Below are positions 46,632-55,240 of a DNA stretch of 64,000 bases, one piece after another (positions within the stretch are counted from its first letter, which is position 1; each line of letters starts with the position of its first letter). The stretch is taken from NCBI RefSeq assembly GCF_021582875.1, contig NZ_CP091138.1:3547694-3611693 (forward strand), read 5' to 3'. Below the pieces are notes generated by a model. It searched no databases, was not told the DNA's origin, and saw only the letters and a program-made list of their open reading frames with translations. The DNA is from Microbacterium sp. KUDC0406. GTDB taxonomy: Bacteria > Actinomycetota > Actinomycetes > Actinomycetales > Microbacteriaceae. The position numbers and the translations under genes were made by a program.

Positions 46632-47321
46632 CTCCCGCCGCGCGTCACGCCGCGCCGGCGGATGCCGGACCAGGCGCTCGTCCCGGTCGCGCTGACCGGC
46701 GCGCAGCGCCGGACGGTGCACATGCTCGCCTCGCTGCTGCTGGACTACCCGGATGCGGCGTGGTTCGCGCGTCTCGGTGAGCTGCGCGCACACGCAGCCG
46801 GTCTGCCCGCGGCAGTCGCCGCGCCGCTGACGGAGTTCATGGACGCGGCGGCGGGGGCCGGAGCATCCGGCTGGCAGCGCGACTACGTGAACACGTTCGA
46901 CCTGAAGCGGAAGTGCTCGCTGTACCTCAGCTACTTCGCGACCGGCGACACCCGTCGCCGCGGCACCGCGCTGGTGACATTCCTCGACGCGTATCGGGCG
47001 GCGGGCTGGGAGTTCGACGCAGCGGAGCTGCCGGACTACCTGCCCGCTGTGCTGGAGTTCTCGGCCCGGTCGGATTCCGAGGTGGCTGGCGCCCTGCTCA
47101 CTGCCCATCGCGAGGGCATCGAGGTGCTGCGGGCCGCACTCGAGGGCATGGACAGCCCCTGGGCGCTGCTGATCCGCGCGGTGACCCTGTCATTGCCGAA
47201 GGTGGACCAGCGCACCCAGGAGCGGGTGCTCGCGCTGGTGAACGAGGGCCCGCCGACCGAGACGGTCGGCCTGAGTCTGCCCATGCCGGCCTTCCGGTCG
47301 GTCTCGAGTCAGGGGGAGTGA
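46620..47321 (+). CDS. narJ: Nitrate reductase assembly chaperone (delta subunit)
   Basis: 233 aa. NarJ helps insert the molybdenum cofactor into NarG. HMLASLLLDYPDAAWFARLG, QRDYVNTFDLKRKCSLYLSY, GDTRRRGTALVTFLDAYRAA and LPDYLPAVLEF are classic NarJ signatures. The start at 46620 is the copy downstream of the repeat insertion; an earlier start through the insertion is possible but would add only repeat-encoded residues. Confidence 0.93.
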   Translation: MSTVLPPRVTPRRRMPDQALVPVALTGAQRRTVHMLASLLLDYPDAAWFARLGELRAHAAGLPAAVAAPLTEFMDAAAGAGASGWQRDYVNTFDLKRKCSLYLSYFATGDTRRRGTALVTFLDAYRAAGWEFDAAELPDYLPAVLEFSARSDSEVAGALLTAHREGIEVLRAALEGMDSPWALLIRAVTLSLPKVDQRTQERVLALVNEGPPTETVGLSLPMPAFRSVSSQGE

Positions 47322-47323
47322 TC

Positions 47324-48082
47324 GTGTCGACTCTGCAGATCGTGCTGTGGGTGGTGCTGCCGTACGTGTGCGCCGCGGTGTTCATCCTGGGGCACATCTG
47401 GCGGTACCGCTATGACAAGTTCGGCTGGACGACGCGCTCGTCGCAGACCTACGAGAACAAGCTGCTGCAGTGGGGATCGCCGATGTTCCACCTCGGCATC
47501 CTCATGGTGATCGCCGGACACGCGGTCGGCCTGCTGATCCCGCGGGAGTGGCTCTACGCCATCGGCATCGATGAGCACATGTACCACATCGGTGCCACCG
47601 TGCTCGGGACGGCGGCCGCGATCCTCACGCTCGCCGGGCTGGCGATCCTCGTCTTCCGGCGCCGCACGGTGGCGGCGGTGTTCCTCGCCACCACGACGAT
47701 GGACAAGGTGATGTACGTGTTCCTCGGAGCGACGCTGCTGTTCGGCACTGCCGCGACCGTGGTGCATCAGGTGTTCGGCGGCGGATTCGCGTACCGCGAG
47801 ACGATCTCGCCGTGGATCAGGGAGATGATCATCTTCCGGCCGAACCCGGAGCTCATGGTGGGGGTGCCGCTGCTGTTCCAGTTGCACGTGATCACGGCCA
47901 GCCTGCTGTTCGCGCTGTGGCCGTTCACGCGTCTCGTGCACGTGTTCTCGGCGCCGGTCGGCTACCTGTTCCGGCCGTACATCGTCTACCGCTCGCGCGA
48001 CGAGCAGCGCGGCTCGCGAGCCCCGAAGCGCGGCTGGGATCCGGTGGCGGCACCGGACCCCGCGCGGCTGCGCCGCCCGTGA
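47324..48082 (+). CDS. narI: Nitrate reductase gamma subunit, cytochrome b
   Basis: 252 aa, five membrane segments. Takes electrons from menaquinol and passes them through two b hemes to NarH. Histidines in MFHLGILMVIAGHAVG and FQLHVITASLLFALWPFTRLVH are the expected heme ligands. GTG 47324 has AGGGGGAG 5 nt upstream; GTG 47318, overlapping the narJ stop, is an alternative. The C-terminal tail is slightly long and basic. Confidence 0.93.
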   Translation: MSTLQIVLWVVLPYVCAAVFILGHIWRYRYDKFGWTTRSSQTYENKLLQWGSPMFHLGILMVIAGHAVGLLIPREWLYAIGIDEHMYHIGATVLGTAAAILTLAGLAILVFRRRTVAAVFLATTTMDKVMYVFLGATLLFGTAATVVHQVFGGGFAYRETISPWIREMIIFRPNPELMVGVPLLFQLHVITASLLFALWPFTRLVHVFSAPVGYLFRPYIVYRSRDEQRGSRAPKRGWDPVAAPDPARLRRP

Positions 48083-48091
48083 CACATCTCC

Positions 48092-48129
48092 GGTCGTTGA
48101 GCGAGCGAGGAACGAGCGAGACGAAACGC
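48092..48129. repeat. Family A element between narI and moeA
   Basis: GGTCGTTGAGCGAGCGAGGA..GAGACGAAACG, single orientation. Confidence 0.8.
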
Positions 48130-48152
48130 CTCGGCAGCCCGGAGGCTCGCCC

Positions 48153-49383
48153 GTGACGGCACTGCGCAGCGTGGACGAGCATCTGGCCCACGTGCTCGGG
48201 GCCGTGCGGCCGACCGCCTCCGAGTCCCTCCCGCTGGCCGAGGCATCGGGGCGCGTGCTGGCCGAGCCGGTGTTCGCGCGCAACGCCGTCCCGCCGTTCG
48301 ACAACTCCGCGATGGACGGTTTCGCGGTGCGGTTCGCGGATGTCGCGGACGCGGCGCCGGAACACCCGGTCACGCTGCGGGTCGTGGCCGACGTCCCGGC
48401 CGGCAGCGCGCTGGATCCGGCGATCGGCCCCGGCGAGGCGGCGCGCATCATGACCGGCGCACCCAAGCCCGCCGACGCCGACGCGATCGTACCGTTCGAG
48501 GACACCGCCGGCGGACTGGCCGACTCCCTGGCATCCGCCGTGGTCCTGGCCGCGCCGAGCCGACGCGGCATGCACGTGCGCGCCGCGGGGAGGACATCGC
48601 GGCCGGAGCCGCCGTGCTGCCCGCCGGAGCGACTCTAGGCGCCCGGCAGTTGTCGGCCCTGGCGTCCGCGGGAGTCGCGCGGGTCGCCGTCGCCCGCCGA
48701 CCGCGGGTGGCGGTCGTGGCGACGGGCAGCGAGCTCGTGCCGCCCGGGCAGCCGCTGACCCGAGGGAACATCCCGGAGTCCAACAGCCTGCTGATCTCGG
48801 GGCTGGTCGCCGAGCTCGGCTGCGAAGTGGTCGTGCGACGGGTCGTCGACGACTCCGGCGACGGACCCGCCGAGGTGGTGGCGCTCGCCGCCGACCTCGA
48901 CGCGGACCTGGTGATCTTCTCCGGCGGCGTCAGCGCCGGCGCGTACGAGGTGGTGCGGCAGAGCCTCGACGGCGTGATGGAGTTCACGAGGGTCGCCATG
49001 CAGCCCGGCAAGCCGCAGGGCTTCGGCGTCGCCGACGGGGGGATGCTGCTGTTCGGGCTGCCCGGCAACCCGGTGAGCGCGGCGGTGTCGTTCGAGGCTT
49101 TCGTGCGCCCGGCGCTGCTGCGGATGCAGGGGCGGACGGATACGCGTGCGATATGGCGGCTGCCCGCGGCGGAACCGTGGCGCTCCGCTCCGGGACGGCG
49201 GCAGTACCTGCCGGCGGTGGTCGATCGCAGTGATCCGGAGCGGCCCTCCGTGCGGCCGGCCGGCCGCGCGGCCCGGGATCGCACCTGGTGGTCGGCCTCG
49301 GCTGCGCCGAGGCGTACGCCGTCGTGCCGGAGGCGGTCTCATCGATCGACGAGGGAGATCTGGTCGACGTCGTCCTGCTGTAG
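48153..49383 (+). CDS. moeA: Molybdopterin molybdotransferase, two frameshifts
   Basis: About 410 aa across three frames. Inserts molybdate into adenylated molybdopterin. Segment 1: NAVPPFDNSAMDGFAVRFAD. Segment 2, after one G lost in the run 48587-48590 (family AAGEDI): VVATGSELVPPGQPLTRGNI, FSGGVSAGAYEVV and GLPGNPVSAAVSFEAFVRPA. Segment 3, after another 1-nt loss near 49255-49275: SHLVVGLGCAEAYAVVPEAV ending at TAG 49381-49383. Placement directly after narI fits its role in supplying Moco to NarG. Start GTG 48153. Confidence 0.88.
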
Positions 49384-49444
49384 TCGGGCGAGAGATGCGC
49401 ACATTTCGTCCACCATCGAAACGTTTCCGTTCCAGGATGAAGAC

Positions 49445-49954
49445 ATGACCACGCACACCTACTCCTCAGAACTGGACTGGACGGGCAGCACCGGCCAGGG
49501 CTACCGGGCCTATGGGCGCGCGCACGCGGTCGGCCTCGGTGAGGCGGGCCCGCTGACGGTGAGCGCCGACCCGGCGTTTCGCGGAGACGCGGATCTGCCC
49601 AACCCCGAGCAGCTGCTGCTCGCGGCGGCCAGCTCGTGCCAGCTGCTGTCGTTCCTTGCGGTCGCCGCGATCGCAGGGGTCGACATCGTCGGCTACTCCG
49701 ACTCGGCGGAGGCGATCATGCCTGCGGACGCCGAGCCGATGCGGATCACCGAGATCACCCTGCGCGTCGCGGTCGTGGCACGCGGCACCGACGAATGGAC
49801 GGTGCGCGAGCTGCTCGAGACGGCGCACGAGCAGTGCTACATCGCCAACACGCTCGCGACGCCGGTGACGGTGGTCGCCGACGTCGAGATCGTCGAGGAC
49901 CCCGGGGTCCGCGGCCGCGCCGCGTACGTGACGGATGCGGAGGTCGTGGCGTGA
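49445..49954 (+). CDS. OsmC-family protein
   Basis: 169 aa. DLPNPEQLLLAAASSCQLLS contains the first redox Cys of OsmC/Ohr peroxiredoxins; HEQCYIANTLATPVTV has the second. Likely reduces organic hydroperoxides. ATG 49445. The TGA overlaps the GTG of the next gene. Its co-location with nitrate respiration genes may reflect defence against reactive species, but that is inference. Confidence 0.85.
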   Translation: MTTHTYSSELDWTGSTGQGYRAYGRAHAVGLGEAGPLTVSADPAFRGDADLPNPEQLLLAAASSCQLLSFLAVAAIAGVDIVGYSDSAEAIMPADAEPMRITEITLRVAVVARGTDEWTVRELLETAHEQCYIANTLATPVTVVADVEIVEDPGVRGRAAYVTDAEVVA

Positions 49955-50316
49955 GCATGTACGACATCACAGTCCCGGCACCGGAAGGCGCGACATCGCT
50001 GGCCCGGATCGGTGCGATCCTGGGCGAGGCGGGGATCTCGCTCGAAGGAGGCGGCATGTGGGCGGACGTCGCGCACTACCTCGTCGCCGAGGGCGATGCG
50101 GCCGCGCACGCGCTCGAGTGCGCCGGCATCCGAGGGGTTGTCGTGCGGCGGGGGCTCGTCGTGCCGCTGGACGCCGATGTGCCGGGAGCCCTGGGCAGGA
50201 TCATGACGCGCCTCGCCGATGCGGATGTGCACCTGCTGGCGCAGTACAGCGATCACGGCAACCGCAAGGTGCTGATCGTCGACGACCCCGACGCGGCGAG
50301 GGCGGCGCTGTCATGA
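49951..50316 (+). CDS. ACT-domain protein
   Basis: 121 aa. Two ACT-like halves: PEGATSLARIGAILGEAGIS and DVPGALGRIMTRLADADVHL, each beta-alpha-beta, with LVIVD-type strand ending (KVLIVDD). Such stand-alone ACT proteins bind small ligands, often amino acids. GTG 49951 overlaps the OsmC stop (GTGA); ATG 49957 is an alternative. Coupled with the ArsR-like gene after it. Confidence 0.75.
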   Translation: MSMYDITVPAPEGATSLARIGAILGEAGISLEGGGMWADVAHYLVAEGDAAAHALECAGIRGVVVRRGLVVPLDADVPGALGRIMTRLADADVHLLAQYSDHGNRKVLIVDDPDAARAALS

Positions 50317-51008
50317 CCGACGAGGTGCGCCTGCCGCTCGACGAGCTCGGACGAGTGCTCGGCGAGCCCGCGCGGCTGCGCATCCTGCACGAGCTGTTCG
50401 GCGGGACGCCCCTTCCTGCGGGCGCGCTGGCGACCCGGCTCGGGCTCGCGCCGTCCACGGTCAGCGCGCACCTGGCGAAGCTGCACGACGCCGGCCTGAT
50501 CACCATCGAGCAGCGAGGGCGGGCACGGCTGGCGAGCCTCACCGATCCCGCCGTCGCGACCGCGGTCGAGGCGCTCCTGCAGCTGTCCGGCGAGGCGAAG
50601 GTGAACTCCGCCACCACCTTCGACCGGCGCGAGGCCATGCGCGAGGCGCGATCCTGCTACGACCACCTGGCTGGGCGCGCAGGTGTGTTCATCGCAGAGC
50701 TCGCAATGGAACGCGGATGGATCGCCGACTCCGCCGGGGCCTGGACGCTGCCGGCCGGTGAGGACATCACCGGCATCGGCGAGGAGCTCGGCCTGACGCT
50801 CGAATGGCAGCGGTCGTCGCGGCCGGCGGTGCGGCCCTGCGCGGACTGGACCGAGCGGGCGCCGCACATCGCCGGGCGGCTCGGGCACAGCATCCTCGCT
50901 GCCATGATCGATGACGGCTGGCTGCGACGGCGCCGCGACGACCGTGCGCTGACGATCACCGCGCGCGGCAGGGAGCGCCTCGTGGCGCTCGGGCACACCG
51001 GGCTGTGA
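50313..51008 (+). CDS. ArsR-like winged-helix regulator
   Basis: 231 aa. The winged helix LGEPARLRILHELFGG, PLPAGALATRLGLAPSTVSA, HLAKLHDAGLITIEQRGR is followed by CYDHLAGRAGVFIAELAMER and RPCADWTERAPHIAGRLGHS, the C-terminal domain of the YDHLAG class of ArsR-type regulators. No Cys metal site is evident in the helix-turn-helix. ATGA overlap with the ACT gene suggests that the ACT protein and regulator act together. Confidence 0.82.
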   Translation: MTDEVRLPLDELGRVLGEPARLRILHELFGGTPLPAGALATRLGLAPSTVSAHLAKLHDAGLITIEQRGRARLASLTDPAVATAVEALLQLSGEAKVNSATTFDRREAMREARSCYDHLAGRAGVFIAELAMERGWIADSAGAWTLPAGEDITGIGEELGLTLEWQRSSRPAVRPCADWTERAPHIAGRLGHSILAAMIDDGWLRRRRDDRALTITARGRERLVALGHTGL

Positions 51009-51073
51009 GCGAGACGGTCCGTCGCAGGGGTGCAGCGCCACGGCCCCACGTCGGCGCGGCGTAGGCTGTGGCA

Positions 51074-51706
51074 GTGCCGCTCGCGATCTTCGACCTGGAT
51101 GGGACGCTCGTCGATCAGGAGCGTGCGGCGCGGGAGTGGACGCTGCAGTTCGCGCGTGCGTGGTCGCTCGACCCGGATGCCTGCGATGTGATCTCCTCCG
51201 CGCTGGCGCAGCCTCGCCCGAAGGGCGAGGTCTTCGGCGAACTGGTCCGGCGTTTCGCCCTGCCGGTCGCGGCGGCGGATGTCTGGGACGACTACCGCGC
51301 ACGCATGCCCGGCCTCGTCCGCTGCACCGATGATGACCGCGCTGCTCTCGTCGAGCTCCGCGCCGCCGGTTGGACGATCGGGATCGCGACCAACGGGATG
51401 GCGGACAACCAGGAGGGCAAGATCAGGAGCACCGGGCTCTCCGAACTGGTCGACGGCTGGGTGGTGTCATCCGAGATCGGCGTCCGCAAGCCGGAGCCGG
51501 AGATCTTCCGCGAACTCGCCCGTCGGCTCAGTGCGCCCCTCGACGGCTGGATGATCGGCGACAGCCTCGTGATGGACGTCGCGGGCGGCCAGGGCGTGGG
51601 CCTGCAGACCGCGTGGATCATGGCCGATCCGACTCCGCGGTCCGACCCCGCGCCGACGTTCACCGCCGCCACGGTCGCCGGCGCCGTCCGGCTGATCCTC
51701 GGCTGA
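51074..51706 (+). CDS. HAD-family hydrolase
   Basis: 210 aa. DxDGT nucleophile motif IFDLDGTLVD, motif II IATNGM, motif III Lys in VRKPEPEIF and motif IV MIGDSLVMDVAGG. Probably a small-molecule phosphatase. GTG 51074 is chosen because TAGGCT (51062-51067) stands 6 nt upstream; an in-frame GTG at 51068 would directly abut the -10 box. Confidence 0.87.
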   Translation: MPLAIFDLDGTLVDQERAAREWTLQFARAWSLDPDACDVISSALAQPRPKGEVFGELVRRFALPVAAADVWDDYRARMPGLVRCTDDDRAALVELRAAGWTIGIATNGMADNQEGKIRSTGLSELVDGWVVSSEIGVRKPEPEIFRELARRLSAPLDGWMIGDSLVMDVAGGQGVGLQTAWIMADPTPRSDPAPTFTAATVAGAVRLILG

Positions 51707-51770
51707 TGACGCGCGCCCCGGTCGTTCCCGGGTGCTGGCATCCGCGAGCACGTCCGGGGATAGTGGAGTC

Positions 51771-52490
51771 ATGAGCGACCAGCCCCCGGCGAGCATCGGA
51801 GCGATCGTGCTGGTCGGCGGCCGGGCGTCGCGGATGGGCGGAGGCGACAAGCTCCTGTTCGACGTCGGCGGCGCGACCCTGTTCGCTCGCGCCGTGCACG
51901 CGCTGCAGGATGCCGGATGCCGGCCGATCACCGCCGTCGGCCCCGAGCTCGACGCTGCGGCTCCCGTGCGGTGGGTGCGCGAGGAGCCGCCCTACGGCGG
52001 TCCGGTCGCGGCACTTGCCGCCGCCCTCGCCGACGGGCACGCCGGCGGTTCGGGCCACCGGGGCGCCGCGAAGACCGTCCCGACGGCTCCGCACGCCGGT
52101 GACGAACGTACCTTCCCGTCCCGCACAGAAGTCGAGCCGGACTGGACCGTGCTGCTCGCCGGCGACCTTCCGCGCGCGGACGACCTCGTGCCACGCCTCG
52201 TGGCACGGATCCCCGAGAATGCCGACGGCTCGGTGTTCGTGGCGGACGGGCATCCGCAGTGGCTGGCCGGGATCTACCGGACATCAGTCCTCAGGGGGGC
52301 GCTTGCGGATCTGGGCGACGGCGCGGCGGGGGTCTCCTGCCGCGCGCTGCTCGGCGGTCTCGACCTGACACCGCTCCCGGACGTCGACGGGGTGACCGTC
52401 GACGTCGACACACCCGAAGACCTCGCGCGAGCGCGGGAGCGCGCCGCGCGCGAAACCATCACAGTGAATCCGAGGAGAGCGCATGACTGA
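51771..52490 (+). CDS. mobA: Molybdenum cofactor guanylyltransferase
   Basis: 239 aa. Adds GMP to Mo-molybdopterin to make the bis-MGD used by NarG. N-terminal loop AIVLVGGRASRMGGGDKLLF matches the LAGGxSxRMGxDK signature with a Val for Ala; LLAGDLPRADDLVPRL, and DVDTPEDLARARERA near the end. A 30-residue variable insert (about 100-130) is unusual but in frame. TAGTGG lies just upstream of ATG 51771. Overlaps the next gene by 8 nt. Confidence 0.87.
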   Translation: MSDQPPASIGAIVLVGGRASRMGGGDKLLFDVGGATLFARAVHALQDAGCRPITAVGPELDAAAPVRWVREEPPYGGPVAALAAALADGHAGGSGHRGAAKTVPTAPHAGDERTFPSRTEVEPDWTVLLAGDLPRADDLVPRLVARIPENADGSVFVADGHPQWLAGIYRTSVLRGALADLGDGAAGVSCRALLGGLDLTPLPDVDGVTVDVDTPEDLARARERAARETITVNPRRAHD

Positions 52491-52764
52491 CAAGAATCGC
52501 ACCCTGCCGCCCGAGGCGCTCGAGGATTGGGCCGTCGCCCTGCGCGAGCGCTTCGACCTGAGCGCCGAAGACGTGCCGATCGGGCTGATCCTCGATCTGG
52601 CCCGTGACGTCGCGAACGGCGTCGCCCGACCCGCTGCCCCGTTCAGCGCCTTCGTCGCGGGTCTGGTCGCCGGCCGCCAGGGCGGGTCGCCCGACGAGAT
52701 TCGCGCTGCGGTCGCCGCCGTGGTCGAGCTCGCCGGCACCTGGCCCGAGCGCTCCGGTCGTTGA
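52483..52764 (+). CDS. DUF6457-like small protein
   Basis: 93 aa. LEDWAVALRERFDLSAEDVP, ILDLARDVANGVARPAAPFS and FVAGLVAGRQGG are the pattern of the DUF6457 family, which is regularly encoded after mobA in actinobacteria. Function unknown, probably linked to Moco use. Its last three codons (GGT CGT TGA) lie in a family A repeat. Confidence 0.75.
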   Translation: MTDKNRTLPPEALEDWAVALRERFDLSAEDVPIGLILDLARDVANGVARPAAPFSAFVAGLVAGRQGGSPDEIRAAVAAVVELAGTWPERSGR

Positions 52765-52843
52765 GCGAGCGGAGCGAGACGAAACGTGTTCAGCTGACCT
52801 GGGACCGTTTCGTCTCGTCGCTGGCGCTCCTCGCTCAACGACC
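52756..52843. repeat. Family A inverted repeat between convergent genes
   Basis: Both arms present; the left arm supplies the DUF6457 stop codon. Confidence 0.85.
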
Positions 52844-52891
52844 TGGTGAAAGCGGCACTTCAGGTCCCTCACGGGGCGAGCGGACGGGGTC

Positions 52892-53365
52892 TCAGTGATC
52901 CGAGCCGTCGAGCTGCGCGATCACGTGCGCGGCGACGGAGAGGATGACCGGCATCCCGTCGCGCACCCCGCCCGGCGAGCCGGGCAGATTGACGATGAGC
53001 GCACCGCCGGCAACGCCGGCGAGTCCGCGCGTGAGCAGCGCGACCGGCTTCTGAGCCGCGCCGACGCTGCGCAGCTCCTCCGGGATGCCTGGCAGCTCGC
53101 GCTCCAGCACCCGAGCCGTGCCCTCGGGTGTGGCATCCCTCGGCGCGACACCGGTGCCGCCGCTGGTCACGATCAGCCGGGCGCCGTCGACGATGGCTGC
53201 CCGGAGCGCCGCCTCCACGGCATCCGCTCCGTCGGGAACGATCCGCGCGTCGTCGCAGGCGAAGCCCGCCGCGCGCAGCGCCTCGACTGCTACCGGGCCC
53301 GACCCGTCTGGCCGCAGGCCCGCCGCCGACCGGTCCGACACCGTGATCACCGCAGCCTGCAACAT
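52892..53365 (-). CDS. mogA: MogA/MoaB-type molybdopterin adenylyltransferase
   Basis: 157 aa. AAVITVSDRSAAGLRPDGSG, VTSGGTGVAPRDATPEGT and ALIVNLPGSPGGVRDGM are MogA/MoaB signatures. It adenylates molybdopterin before MoeA acts. ATG 53365 with TAAGCT exactly 6 nt upstream on the reverse strand. Completes a set with moeA and mobA; moaA, moaC, moaD and moaE are not in the window. Confidence 0.9.
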   Translation of the reverse strand: MLQAAVITVSDRSAAGLRPDGSGPVAVEALRAAGFACDDARIVPDGADAVEAALRAAIVDGARLIVTSGGTGVAPRDATPEGTARVLERELPGIPEELRSVGAAQKPVALLTRGLAGVAGGALIVNLPGSPGGVRDGMPVILSVAAHVIAQLDGSDH

Positions 53366-53551
53366 GGCCCCAGCTTAGGGCTGCGGTTCAGTCGCGGTCA
53401 CGCGCTCACCTACTGATGCTCCCAGCGCATCAAAGCGTGAGCGCAGCCAATACTCAAGATCGATCCGCAGCACCACGCGAAGGCACCGCGGGAGCGATTA
53501 TTCACGGCCGCTTCTCCCGAGCCGTTCAGAACGCTGGGTCATACTGTTGGC

Positions 53552-54170
53552 ATGGTGACCGCCAGGCCCGTCTGCGGGCCGATCTCGAGTTATTCACGGG
53601 TGCAGATCCTGCACCTGGTCCAGACGCGAGCCGATCGCACGATCGCCGAGATCTGCGAGGAGACCGGCCTGCACGCCAACACGGTGCGCGAGCATCTGCA
53701 GCGTCTCGCCGAGGGCGGCTACATCATCCAGAAGACCGAGCACCGCACCACCCGCGGACGCCCGCGCACGCTGTATAGCGCGGCGACCGGCGCCCCGGGA
53801 GCCTCCAGTCCGGTGGCCCGCGAGAAGGTCAATGAGGCGGCTCGCCGCGGCGATCTGATGCGTCGCGTGCTGCACACGGATTCCTCAGAGCTGGGCCGCG
53901 AGGCGACCTATCAGCTCGATGCGCTGGTGGAGCATCTCGAGGAGAGCGGCTTCGATCCGATCATCGACGAGGGGCGGATGACCGTCGAGCTCACCCCTTG
54001 CCCGCACGCCGCAGCCTCGCCGGAGAACCGGCCGCTGCTGTGCCAGGTGCACCTCGGGCTGATGCAGGGCGTGCTCGACGCAGGCCGGCGGTCCGATCGC
54101 TGCGGAGTGCGTTCTTGCGGCCGCGAACCCGGCCGAGTGCACCGTGCAGCTGCGGGTCGCCGCGGCCTAG
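53552..54170 (+). CDS. Cys-rich HTH regulator, frameshifted near the C-terminus
   Basis: About 205 aa. Winged helix RVQILHLVQTRADRTIAEIC, EETGLHANTVREHLQRLAEG. The C-terminal half holds TPCPHAAA, LLCQVHLGLMQG and, after the shift at 54083-54088, AAECVLAAANPAECTVQL: four cysteines placed like those in SufR-type [Fe-S] regulators (COG2345-like). The shift is again inside GGCCGGC. The second frame ends at TAG 54168-54170. CATACT lies 6 nt before ATG 53552. Next to the nitrate and Moco genes, it may be a redox or iron-sulfur sensor controlling them (inference). Confidence 0.8.
54167..54170. other. Shared CTAG: stop codons of two convergent genes
   Basis: The palindrome CTAG gives TAG on the plus strand (54168-54170, HTH gene) and TAG on the minus strand (54167-54169, ATPase gene), so the two genes overlap tail to tail by 4 nt. 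Confidence 0.7.
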
Positions 54171-54725
54171 ACTTCTCGATCCGACGAACCGGTGCGGTCG
54201 GAGGTAGGCCAACCGGCTGCCACGAGCACCTCCGTCGCGATGTCCGTGACCGAGCGACCGTCTGTGACGATGCGACGGACCGTCGCCGCTGCCTCCAGCC
54301 TCACCTGCGGCGTTCCCGCTGCGCACGATGTGCTCCGAGAGAGCCGTCCCGATCTCCCGCTTGGCCAGCCTCTCCGAGGCCGTCGCGTCGGTCGCCGTCA
54401 ACAGCACGCCGAAGGCCTGGACGTTCCCGCCGAGCGCGGCGACCAGCGTGGGCATCTCCAGAACGCTCACGGTGTTGGTGAAGATCAGCCGCGAATAGCC
54501 GATCCGCCGGTAGTTGCCCCACATCGCGGCGAGATTCTGCTCGGCGAGATCGATGCCCGCACGCCACGGCTCGGGATGTGCCTGGTCGAGGTTGTCGCCC
54601 TCGATGACGGCGTGGCGGACGTCGGCCTGGGCGAGGAGTCGGGAGGCTTCAGCCGCCACGGACGTCTTCCCCACGCCGGCACGACCTCCGATGAAGATGA
54701 CCTCGGTCGGCGTCGTCGGATCCAT
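54167..54725 (-). CDS. P-loop ATPase/kinase-like protein, frameshifted
   Basis: About 186 aa. VIFIGGRAGVGKTSVAAEAS is a Walker A; VIEGDNLDQAHPEPW and NYRRIGYSRLIFTNT follow, like small nucleotide or antibiotic kinases (AAA_33/CPT type). After a shift near 54302-54308 the alternative frame reads RLEAAATVRRIVTDG then DIATEVLVAAGWPTSDRTG and ends at TAG (complement of 54167-54169). Its start overlaps the stop of the HIT-like gene (ATGA). Substrate unknown. Confidence 0.75.
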
Positions 54726-55201
54726 CAGGCCTCCTCGGTGAGCAGCTCGTGCAGCTCCGTCGCGATCGTCGCGCGTAGCGCGTCGTGCCTGGTGTCCAGC
54801 GCATGCGCGGGATCGCTCCAGCGCGACGGGTCGTAGAGCCACACCGGCTTGCCGATGAGATCGTTGGGCTCCCAGTCGTACCGCGGCCACACGTGCGCAT
54901 GCACGAACGCGTCGGTGTTCCCGAGGATCTCGATGTTCATCCGCCGGAACCCCGGGTCGTGCGCACGGCAGGCCCGCTCAACGGCGGTCGCCAGCAGGTC
55001 GACGTCGGCCAGGTACTGCACCCGCTCCACGCGCGGCAGGTCGGCCAGTGCCGTCGCCGACGGGTTCCTGCTCAGCAGCACGCTGTATCCCGGCAGGAAC
55101 TGCACGTCGCCGATCACCGCATAGCCCGCGGGGGTCTCGGAGAGCACCGTCGGATTGTCCCCGCGCGCCGCCGACCCGATCCTGTCCTCACGCCAGTCCA
55201 T
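54725..55201 (-). CDS. HIT-like hydrolase
   Basis: 158 aa. The segment MNIEILGNTDAFVHAHVWPR carries HxHxx, the core of the histidine-triad, preceded by GYAVIGDVQFLPGYSVLLSR. Likely a diadenosine-polyphosphate or nucleotide-conjugate hydrolase. TAGGCT lies 7 nt before ATG 55201 on the reverse strand, back to back with the promoter of the TmrB-like gene. Coupled to the downstream ATPase gene. Confidence 0.78.
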   Translation of the reverse strand: MDWREDRIGSAARGDNPTVLSETPAGYAVIGDVQFLPGYSVLLSRNPSATALADLPRVERVQYLADVDLLATAVERACRAHDPGFRRMNIEILGNTDAFVHAHVWPRYDWEPNDLIGKPVWLYDPSRWSDPAHALDTRHDALRATIATELHELLTEEA

Positions 55202-55208
55202 GCGCTCG

Positions 55209-55234
55209 AGCCTAGGCGACGGCACAGCTAGCAT
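55209..55234. promoter_or_regulatory. Back-to-back leaderless promoters
   Basis: In the 39-bp divergent gap, TAGGCT (reverse, 55214-55209) serves the HIT-like gene and TAGCAT (55229-55234) serves the TmrB-like gene. Their -35 regions must overlap the opposite gene's -10. Confidence 0.6.
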
Positions 55235-55240
55235 CGGGGC

